Assembly: GCA_035290085.1 (NCBI GenBank)
Contig: DATDVK010000027.1
Location: forward strand, 1 to 6,627
DNA length: 6,627 nucleotides
Direction: 5' to 3'
Origin: GWB1-54-5 sp035290085
Lineage (GTDB): Bacteria > Patescibacteriota > Gracilibacteria > Peribacterales > Peribacteraceae
Below the pieces are notes generated by a model. That model was not told where the DNA came from. It did not search any database and saw only the letters and a program-made list of their open reading frames with translations. The first letter of the stretch is position 1. Every line of letters begins with the position of its first letter. Positions 1 through 4,422 of this stretch are shown here, piece after piece. The translations under genes and the position numbers were made by a program.

Positions 1-953
1 CCGAAGAGGACGTCGCGGTTACTCCCGCCCCTGAGGGTATCGCTGCCACCGTTCCCGTACATCTCCGTCGTCCCTGCGAAGAGGGCACCGTCCACGGAGT
101 CGCCGTAGGCGCTCCCGTGGAAGACGAAGTGGGAGACGCCCATGAGCGTCCACGTGGATCCGTTCCACTGGATTTCCCAGGACGAGGGGCCGGTGGCATG
201 GATGACGGCACCGGAGGTTTCCTGCCTCCAATCCACGGTGAGGGTGCCGTTCTGGGTTGTCCACGGCGGGGTGACTGCCTCGTACAAGAAGTCGCGGATG
301 CCTGGGACATTGTCCGGGGGGACAAAGTCCACGACGTCCATCGTGGTGACCACAGAGGTCTTCACACCCAGATGATCCGCATCCCCACAGCCGCCGTCGA
401 CGTCGTCTCTCTTGCCATCGTCGGTCACGGTGGCGACTCCGTTCACATAGAGGACTCGGTCGTTGGCGATCACGTCGATACCGCCCTCGCCCCATCCGTG
501 GTCCTCCCCGTCTCCGAGTTCGATCCAGTCGGAACCGGGCCCCCCGATGACGTAGCTGTCGGCATCACCGGCGAGTGCTTTGTCATTGCCGGGTCCGAGC
601 CACAGGACATCGATCGTCGTGGTCAGCCCGGAAGTGTCGATGTAGTCGTCACCTCCGAGGCTCTCGATGCTGAAGGCGAACAAGGGGAAGGGGCTCTCCA
701 TGTGCACCCAGTTTGCATCGAGACTCACACGACTCCCATCGAAGTTTCTGGCGATGGCCACATCGGGGAAGTCATTCCCCAGGTTCTCCTGGATGGGCAG
801 ATGCCCGACGGGAGAATCTTCTGTCGCCATCCAGTGGAGGATCATAGTGAGGAGCTTGCGCTTCTCAAGAACCTCCAGACGCAGACGTCGTGTCCGCGGC
901 TTTGTCCCGAGTCGGAATCCTTCCGATCTCCCGCTGAGAATTTGCGTTCTCAT
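1..953 (-). CDS. RTX-like repeat surface/secreted protein, N-terminal part (cut by left edge)
   Basis: Reading the minus strand from ATG at 953 gives about 317 residues without a stop, and the frame is still open at position 1. An in-frame TAA lies just upstream (962-960), which fixes ATG 953 as the first ATG of the frame; AAGGT lies 8 bases upstream as a weak ribosome site. Residues 22-35 read RRLRLEVLEKRKLL. This resembles the N-terminal motif of large planctomycete extracellular proteins (Planc_extracel / LEPR-XLL type). Residues 99-162 and 299-318 hold glycine/aspartate repeats (LGGDDYIDTSG, LGPGNDKALAG, GPGSDWIELGDGED, YGNGGSDTLRGG) typical of RTX calcium-binding beta-rolls. Residues 199-298 form a non-repeat block rich in W, T and V. 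No hydrophobic signal peptide or membrane helix is visible. RTX proteins are usually exported and fold on binding calcium; type I secretion is possible but unproven, because the C-terminus lies outside the window. The region looks more GC-rich than the rest of the window, which may mean transfer or only repeat composition. The specific function is unknown. Confidence 0.8.
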   Translation of the reverse strand, partial: MRTQILSGRSEGFRLGTKPRTRRLRLEVLEKRKLLTMILHWMATEDSPVGHLPIQENLGNDFPDVAIARNFDGSRVSLDANWVHMESPFPLFAFSIESLGGDDYIDTSGLTTTIDVLWLGPGNDKALAGDADSYVIGGPGSDWIELGDGEDHGWGEGGIDVIANDRVLYVNGVATVTDDGKRDDVDGGCGDADHLGVKTSVVTTMDVVDFVPPDNVPGIRDFLYEAVTPPWTTQNGTLTVDWRQETSGAVIHATGPSSWEIQWNGSTWTLMGVSHFVFHGSAYGDSVDGALFAGTTEMYGNGGSDTLRGGSNRDVLF

Positions 954-1048
954 CGTACATTACCTTGTGCATGTTCTTGCGCACCCGTGTACGCTTCTAA
1001 GTTCTTTCCCACGAGACTCTGGTTCGGCCTGAAGTTTGCAACCTCCAT
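950..1048 (-). CDS. Possible 32-residue upstream ORF in the leader of the RTX gene
   Basis: In the leader between the minus-strand promoter and the RTX-like gene, an ATG at 1048 opens a 32-codon frame (starting MEVANFRPNQ). Its TGA at 952-950 overlaps the ATG of the RTX-like gene (953-951) in the arrangement ATGA. That is the classic geometry of translational coupling. There is no convincing ribosome site before it and the peptide resembles nothing I know, so it may be chance. Confidence 0.2.
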   Translation of the reverse strand: MEVANFRPNQSLVGKNLEAYTGAQEHAQGNVR

Positions 1049-1072
1049 ACAATGCCGCTTGTGCGAATGAGC

Positions 1073-1087
1073 GAGTCCTGCGGACTC
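1073..1087. other. Small perfect hairpin in the recR/RTX divergent intergenic region
   Basis: GAGTCC, a TGC loop and GGACTC form a 6-bp perfect stem with a 3-base loop. It can be extended by TGA/TCA across a small internal loop. It sits in the transcribed leader of the minus-strand RTX-like gene. No T-run follows on either strand, so it does not look like a simple terminator. It may be a leader structure or an operator half-site. Confidence 0.35.
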
Positions 1088-1125
1088 ATCAATCAGTTCA
1101 TACGCACACAAAGTTCGCAGCGTGT

Positions 1126-1136
1126 TATTATAAAAT
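1126..1136 (+). promoter_or_regulatory. recR: Possible -10 region for recR
   Basis: The AT-rich stretch TATTATAAAAT contains three overlapping 5-of-6 matches to a plus-strand -10 box, but I see no good -35 at the right distance. It lies on top of the minus-strand -10 box, so the two divergent promoters would compete if both are real. The recR leader would be about 110 bases. Elsewhere in the 954-1252 gap I see no RNA gene and no convincing coding sequence besides the small upstream ORF described for the leader. Confidence 0.25.
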
Positions 1137-1154
1137 CTATATGAGAATAGTCAA
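1127..1154 (-). promoter_or_regulatory. Strong sigma70-type promoter for the RTX-like gene
   Basis: On the minus strand, TTGACT (1154-1149, 5 of 6 to consensus), a 16-bp AT-rich spacer and TATAAT (1132-1127, 6 of 6) form a near-consensus promoter. Transcription should start near 1120, giving a leader of about 167 bases before ATG 953. It is the best promoter match in the window. Confidence 0.7.
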
Positions 1155-1252
1155 TGATCCTCTGCCCCATTTCCCAATTACCTTATTTTCGCAAGCTAAA
1201 GCCCTTTCTTTCAAGTATCATCCCAGTATCCACTAACGTGTATTCTGTTCCC

Positions 1253-1849
1253 ATGTCTCTTCTCCCGCCACAGATTCAGCAGACTATTGAGGAGTTCTCC
1301 AAGCTACCGGGCATCGGCCCCAAGTCCGCAGAGCGTCTGACGTTCCATCTCCTCAGGAGCTCAAAGGCTTCCCCTGAGAATTTGGGGAGAGCGCTCACGA
1401 AGCTCAAGAATGAGCTCAAGTACTGCAGCAGCTGCCAGATGGTCACACTGCAGGAGCAGTGTTCCATCTGCACCAACTCCACGCGGGACAAGACAACGAT
1501 TCTCGTGGTGGAGAATCCTCTCGATGTCATTTCCTTTGAGCGCACTTCCTACAAGGGTGTCTATCACGTACTTCACGGAGTGCTGTCCCCTATCGATGGT
1601 ATGGGCCCTGAGCAGCTCAAGCTCGCAGAACTCATCAAACGTTGTTCAGATGAAAATGTGGAAGAGGTGATTGTTGCAACCAATCCCGATGTGGAGGGTG
1701 AGGCGACAGCAACGTACATCAAGCAGAAGCTCGGGGGGGTTGTCCCCAAGGTTTCCCGCCTTGCACACGGGCTTCCCATGGGGGCAGACATTGAGTTTAC
1801 AGACCAGGTGACACTGAAAGAGGCGATCGCAGGAAGGCGCGCTCTCTGA
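1253..1849 (+). CDS. recR: Recombination mediator protein RecR
   Basis: This 198-residue protein is full length for RecR, which works with RecO (and RecF) to load RecA onto gapped single-stranded DNA. Domains in order are an N-terminal helix-hairpin-helix (LPGIGPKSAERL, residues 18-29), a four-cysteine zinc site (C58, C61, C70, C73), and a Toprim domain (about residues 82-175) with VVENPLDV at 85-92 and ATNPDVEGEATA at 142-153. The C-terminal segment LAHGLPMGADIEF (170-182) is also typical. I chose ATG 1253 because MSLLPPQIQQTIEEFSKLPGIG matches the usual RecR beginning; an earlier in-frame ATG at 1154 would add 33 residues unlike the family. No Shine-Dalgarno sequence precedes the start. A run of seven Gs lies in the coding sequence at 1733-1739. 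The gene stands alone on its strand, diverging from the RTX-like gene and converging with the purH side. Identification is very secure. Confidence 0.97.
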   Translation: MSLLPPQIQQTIEEFSKLPGIGPKSAERLTFHLLRSSKASPENLGRALTKLKNELKYCSSCQMVTLQEQCSICTNSTRDKTTILVVENPLDVISFERTSYKGVYHVLHGVLSPIDGMGPEQLKLAELIKRCSDENVEEVIVATNPDVEGEATATYIKQKLGGVVPKVSRLAHGLPMGADIEFTDQVTLKEAIAGRRAL

Positions 1850-1869
1850 ATTTTGGATGGTGCGTTGCA
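1839..1869 (+). repeat. Direct repeat copy 1: 3' end of recR plus 20 bases
   Basis: These 31 bases, which include the last codons and stop of recR, recur at 1982-2013. The two copies differ by four C/T transitions and one extra A. The segment AATTTTGGA-GG-GCGTTGCA is shared. The copies flank the inverted-repeat element at 1887-1980. Confidence 0.75.
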
Positions 1870-1886
1870 TGGTTCGACCAGTCTTT

Positions 1887-1980
1887 GTCCCGCGTGTCAT
1901 CCCGAGCCCTTCGACTGCGCTCAGGACAGGCTCAGTTGAGGGACGCGGGACTACGCCCGGCAGGCAGGCTCACCATGACA
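1887..1980. repeat. Nested inverted-repeat element (interspersed palindromic type)
   Basis: This intergenic stretch has nested dyad symmetry. GTCCCGCGT (1887-1895) pairs perfectly with ACGCGGGAC (1943-1951). TGTCATCCCGAGCC (1895-1908) matches the reverse complement of GGCTCACCATGACA (1967-1980) at 11 of 14 bases. GAGCC and GGCTC lie within. The core at 1906-1931, beginning GCCCTTCGAC and ending CAGGC, is shared at 22 of 26 bases with a segment inside purH. Short repeats with this wording are scattered in many environmental bacterial genomes, to my knowledge. It encodes no transposase and could be a non-autonomous mobile element. Confidence 0.65.
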
Positions 1981-1981
1981 T

Positions 1982-2013
1982 GCGCTTTTTGAAATTTTGG
2001 ACGGCGCGTTGCA
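1982..2013 (+). repeat. Direct repeat copy 2: duplicated recR tail
   Basis: This is a diverged copy of 1839-1869, starting GCGCTTTTTGAAATTTTGG. It begins two bases after the right inverted repeat of the element ends. It runs straight into an intact hairpin at 1999-2029, whereas copy 1 has only the left arm of that hairpin. This suggests the hairpin once directly followed recR. Confidence 0.7.
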
Positions 2014-2029
2014 GAGCATTGCGCCGTCC
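1999..2029. terminator. Strong hairpin between convergent genes, candidate bidirectional terminator
   Basis: GGACGGCGC (1999-2007) pairs perfectly with GCGCCGTCC (2021-2029), with a further TGC/GCA pairing around an AGA loop. It lies downstream of recR on the plus strand and 27 bases past the stop of the small membrane protein gene on the minus strand. Neither side has a proper T-run; the plus side is only moderately pyrimidine-rich. Termination is therefore inferred from position and stem strength. Confidence 0.45.
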
Positions 2030-2055
2030 CTCTATCATCTTCCCTCCCAAGGGGC

Positions 2056-2235
2056 TTAGAATCGCTGGCAGCGATCTGTGATGACAGCGATGCCGAAAAG
2101 TCCGGCAACGAACGCCACCAGGCCCATGGAAGACACGGGGTGAGCCCCCATGAGCGGCCCGCGAAGCATGCAGCTTATTCCTGCTGTGAACAGGAAAATA
2201 AAGAACGCGAGCCACAGTCCTCTTATCAAAGTCAT
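2056..2235 (-). CDS. Small two-helix membrane protein, unknown function
   Basis: The 59-residue product (MTLIRGLWLAFFIFLF...) has two hydrophobic segments, about residues 6-24 and 36-53, joined by a short loop with R, H and P residues. The C-terminus TDRCQRF is polar and charged. I chose ATG 2235 because GGGGGA lies 7 bases upstream. An in-frame ATG at 2250 and a TTG at 2319 would lengthen it but have poorer context. The gene follows purH by 80 bases on the same strand and has its own recognisable promoter, which supports it being real. I recognise no family. The weak point is the short length; conservation would settle it. Confidence 0.55.
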   Translation of the reverse strand: MTLIRGLWLAFFIFLFTAGISCMLRGPLMGAHPVSSMGLVAFVAGLFGIAVITDRCQRF

Positions 2236-2264
2236 TGCTATTTCCCCCATGATGATAATGATCA

Positions 2265-2281
2265 CAGCGCACAACGCGCTG
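2265..2281 (-). other. Leader hairpin before the small membrane protein gene
   Basis: CAGCGC, a 5-base loop and GCGCTG form a perfect 6-bp stem. It lies after purH and about 30 bases before the ATG of the membrane protein. It is not followed by a T-run on the minus strand, so a leader structure or weak purH 3'-end stabiliser is more likely than a terminator. Confidence 0.35.
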
Positions 2282-2291
2282 AGATATTTGT

Positions 2292-2319
2292 ATATTACAA
2301 TAAATAATAAGTAAGTCAA
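2292..2319 (-). promoter_or_regulatory. Promoter for the small membrane protein gene
   Basis: On the minus strand, TTGACT (2319-2314, 5 of 6) and TAATAT (2297-2292, 4 of 6) are separated by a 16-bp AT-rich spacer. This is the same -35 and spacing as the promoter at 1127-1154. The -35 box overlaps the purH TGA stop. The expected start near 2285 gives a leader of about 50 bases. Confidence 0.5.
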
Positions 2320-3851
2320 TGTCTGAATCCTCTGATACCCGTCACGACCATCGGGATTGTAAGCTCGTTTGCTTTCGCAATCACCTCTTTGTCCCGGATG
2401 GATCCTCCCGGCTGAATAATGGCAGCAATCCCATGTCTCGCTGCTTCTTCCACAGAATCTGCGAAGGGGAAGAATGCATCACTGGCCATTACAGATCCTT
2501 TTGCCCTGTCAGCCGCTCGCCTTGCCGCGATGATCGTGGAGTCCACGCGGCTCGTTTGCCCACAACCGATTCCTGTACTCACCTTATCCTTCGCGAATAC
2601 GATGGCGTTGCTTTTGGCATGCTTGACGACTTTCCAGGCAAAGAGCAGATCCTCTATTTGTTGCTTCGTTGGTTTCACCTCTGTGACACAGGTCAGATTA
2701 TCTTTTGTCACTTCCTTTATATCGGCGTCCTGCACCAGGATGCCGCCGAGCATGGAGCGGTATGTCACCAGGTCTTCAGCCCGTGGACATTCACAGCGTA
2801 TAACGCGGATTCTTGGCTTCTGCTTGAGAAGTTCCAATGCTTCACCTGAGAAGCCTGGAGCAATGAGTACTTCTGCGAAAATCTTCTGCTCAATGATTTT
2901 TTGAACTACTCCCATCGGGCATTCCCGGTTGAGGGCGACAATCACGCCGAATGCAGAGATACGGTCAGCATCGAAACTCCGCTGGAATGCTTCAGCAATG
3001 TCCGAGTGACTCGCTACCCCACTGGGGTTGGCGTGCTTGATGCAAGCGGCAGTCGGTTCCTCAAATTCACAGACAAGATTGATGGCACTATCCGCGTCCA
3101 GGATATTGAGATAGCTCATTTGCCTGCCCTGAGTCCCGTCGAAGGGCTTCTCTTCCTGCAGCACTTCCCATCGCCGGCCATGTCCAGCGACATCATAGTA
3201 TTTCCCCCACTGATGCGGGTTCTCTCCGTAGCGAAGAGTCAATTCATTGGTGAGCATCAGCCCTTTACTCCGCCCCCCCGAGAGTACCCCGGCGATGATC
3301 CCGTCATATGCTGCGGTACGCGCGAAAACCTTGGCAGCAAGTTCTGCTCTGCAGGCGGGGGATGTTTCACCGTGGGCTCGCAGTTCATCAATCACCCGGC
3401 CGTAGTCAGCCGGATCGCAGAGTACGGTGACATCGGCATGATTTTTTGCCGCGCTGCGGAGGAGCGTGGGACCGCCAATATCAATCTGCTCGATGAGCGC
3501 CTCTCTCGCTTTTGTTTTGTCTCTGGATGCTTCTTCGAAGGGGTAGAGGTTCACAGCAACAATGTCGATAGGTGCAATGTTGTGCTCCTTTGCCTCTTTT
3601 CTATCTTCAGCGTTGCCACGCCGGAAGAGGATGCCGCCGGTCACTGCCGGATGCATTGTTTTCACCCGTCCCCCGAAACATTCAGGGAACTGCGTGATTT
3701 TTTCCACTGGCGTCACAGGGATTTTGGCTTTTTCTAGGGCTTTTTGTGTTCCACCTGTGGAGAGAATTTCAAACCCAAGTTCCGTGAGTGCCCGGGCGAA
3801 ATCTGCGATGCCGGACTTATCGGAGACAGAAAGAAGAGCGCGTTTACCCAT
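2316..3851 (-). CDS. purH: Bifunctional AICAR formyltransferase / IMP cyclohydrolase PurH
   Basis: PurH carries out the last two steps of purine synthesis: formylation of AICAR with 10-formyl-THF, then ring closure to IMP. The 511-residue product is of normal length. The N-terminal MGS-like cyclohydrolase domain shows SVSDKSGI (8-15), STGGTQKAL (31-39), GGRVKTMHP (60-68), VNLYPF (100-105) and DIGGPTLLRSAAKNH (124-138). The transformylase domain shows LRYGENPHQ (206-214), the catalytic-site KHANPSG (272-278, with K272 and H273), SNAIVF (414-419), GIGCGQTSR (427-435), ASDAFFPF (456-463) and the C-terminal FRH. I chose ATG 3851 because MGKRALLSVSDKSGI is the canonical start; upstream extension has no family resemblance. 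There is no Shine-Dalgarno sequence. Residues 236-244 (PFDGTQGRQ) are encoded by a segment matching the intergenic repeat, just before the conserved MSYLNILDAD. Having this gene implies at least partial purine synthesis or salvage of AICAR, notable if the host is a reduced-genome CPR bacterium. Confidence 0.97.
   Translation of the reverse strand: MGKRALLSVSDKSGIADFARALTELGFEILSTGGTQKALEKAKIPVTPVEKITQFPECFGGRVKTMHPAVTGGILFRRGNAEDRKEAKEHNIAPIDIVAVNLYPFEEASRDKTKAREALIEQIDIGGPTLLRSAAKNHADVTVLCDPADYGRVIDELRAHGETSPACRAELAAKVFARTAAYDGIIAGVLSGGRSKGLMLTNELTLRYGENPHQWGKYYDVAGHGRRWEVLQEEKPFDGTQGRQMSYLNILDADSAINLVCEFEEPTAACIKHANPSGVASHSDIAEAFQRSFDADRISAFGVIVALNRECPMGVVQKIIEQKIFAEVLIAPGFSGEALELLKQKPRIRVIRCECPRAEDLVTYRSMLGGILVQDADIKEVTKDNLTCVTEVKPTKQQIEDLLFAWKVVKHAKSNAIVFAKDKVSTGIGCGQTSRVDSTIIAARRAADRAKGSVMASDAFFPFADSVEEAARHGIAAIIQPGGSIRDKEVIAKANELTIPMVVTGIRGFRH
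3122..3147 (-). repeat. Copy of the interspersed repeat core inside purH
   Basis: On the minus strand this segment begins GCCCTTCGAC and ends CAGGC. It agrees with 1906-1931 at 22 of 26 positions. It is read in frame as PFDGTQGR between the two halves of PurH conserved sequence. The insertion point is in a region between LQEEK and the conserved MSYLN, where the family tolerates length change. Confidence 0.6.
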
Positions 3852-3857
3852 GAGAGG

Positions 3858-3870
3858 TGTGTCAGACACA
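3858..3870. promoter_or_regulatory. 13-bp palindrome just upstream of purH
   Basis: TGTGTCAGACACA is a perfect 6-1-6 palindrome ending 6 bases before the purH ATG. It lies downstream of the proposed purH promoter. It could be a repressor site or a small leader hairpin (5-bp stem, CAG loop) affecting translation. I recognise no known regulator site. Confidence 0.3.
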
Positions 3871-3887
3871 GGAAAGAACCAGTGTGG

Positions 3888-3916
3888 AGTGTACAGGCTG
3901 TGAGTGACATTGCCAG
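3888..3916 (-). promoter_or_regulatory. purH: Possible purH promoter
   Basis: On the minus strand, CTGGCA (3916-3911) and TACACT (3893-3888) are 17 bp apart, each 4 of 6 to consensus. The start would be near 3881, giving a leader of about 30 bases. The match is weak and rests mainly on correct spacing and position in the 150-base divergent gap. Confidence 0.3.
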
Positions 3917-3951
3917 TGTTGTTCCTGAGAAAATCGGGCAGAAGGGCCGCA

Positions 3952-3980
3952 TTGCCTAAAAGCAGTTTTTTTGCTAAAAT
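3952..3980 (+). promoter_or_regulatory. Extended -10 promoter of the receiver/pilB operon
   Basis: TTGCCT (3952-3957, 4 of 6), a 17-bp spacer and TAAAAT (3975-3980, 5 of 6) preceded by TG at 3972-3973 form an extended -10 promoter. The start near 3987 would leave only about 16 bases before ATG 4003. The AGAGGA at 3982-3987 would then be at the very 5' end and too far from the ATG to act as an efficient ribosome site. Confidence 0.55.
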
Positions 3981-4002
3981 AAGAGGATTTATTACTCGCA
4001 CT

Positions 4003-4419
4003 ATGCCTGCGAAGCCCCAGTCTGCAGATAAAGAAAAATCAGAGGCAAAGCCCGGGAGAGGGGGTAAAAAAATTCTCATTGTCGAAGATGAGCGTCCGCT
4101 GGCGCATGCGCTGGAACTGAAGTTCCAGCATGAAGGGTTCGATACAACCGTGTGTGTGAACGGAAAGGATGCTCTGGAGGAAGCCTTGAAGAACAAATAC
4201 GACATGATTCTGCTCGATCTCATCATGCCGCAGATGGATGGCTTTACCTTCATGGAAGAACTGAAGAGCAGGAAGAAGAACTATAAGATCATCATCCTCT
4301 CCAATCTGGGGCAGGATGAAGACCGAATGCGCTCCAAAGAACTTGGTGCGATTGATTACTTCGTAAAATCCAACACGCCAATAACAGACATTATTAAACG
4401 TGTGAAAATTTCCCTCTAG
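4003..4419 (+). CDS. Stand-alone response regulator receiver (CheY/PilG-like)
   Basis: This 138-residue protein is a single REC domain with no output domain. Residues 1-22 are a polar, lysine-rich, probably disordered extension. REC then starts at KKILIVEDE (22-30). The acidic pair E28/D29, phospho-acceptor D72 in LLDLIMP, the switch S100 in IILSN and the invariant K122 in YFVKS are all present, so it should be phosphorylatable. ATG 4003 is the only ATG before the REC core after the promoter. Its stop is 3 bases from the pilB ATG, so the two are surely co-transcribed and probably translationally coupled. Known single-domain receivers such as CheY, PilG and PilH act by protein contact; here the pilus ATPase or another assembly protein is the natural partner. 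No histidine kinase is visible in the window. Confidence 0.9.
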   Translation: MPAKPQSADKEKSEAKPGRGGKKILIVEDERPLAHALELKFQHEGFDTTVCVNGKDALEEALKNKYDMILLDLIMPQMDGFTFMEELKSRKKNYKIIILSNLGQDEDRMRSKELGAIDYFVKSNTPITDIIKRVKISL

Positions 4420-4422
4420 CGA

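Noticed and set aside
117..1070. Long plus-strand ORF of 317 codons over the left region
   Set aside because: It lies opposite the RTX-like gene, whose minus-strand frame shows clear repeat motifs and a conserved N-terminal motif. The plus frame shows no domain and arises from GC-rich repeat coding.
1073..1100. Hammerhead-ribozyme-like wording (TTGATGAGTCC then GGAC) on the minus strand of the leader
   Set aside because: The core needs CUGANGA before stem II and GAAA after it. Here the first C is T, and the bases after GGAC are TCGC, so the catalytic core is absent.
1154..1252. Upstream ATG extending RecR by 33 residues
   Set aside because: The extension has no RecR similarity, and ATG 1253 gives the family's usual length and N-terminus.
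1857..2081. Plus-strand ORF of 74 codons after recR
   Set aside because: Its translation (STALRTGSVEG and similar) is simply the inverted-repeat element read through. No start signal or homology supports it.
3852..4253. N-terminal extension of PurH by 134 residues
   Set aside because: It overlaps the promoter and the coding sequence of the receiver gene on the other strand and lacks family resemblance; ATG 3851 gives a canonical PurH start.
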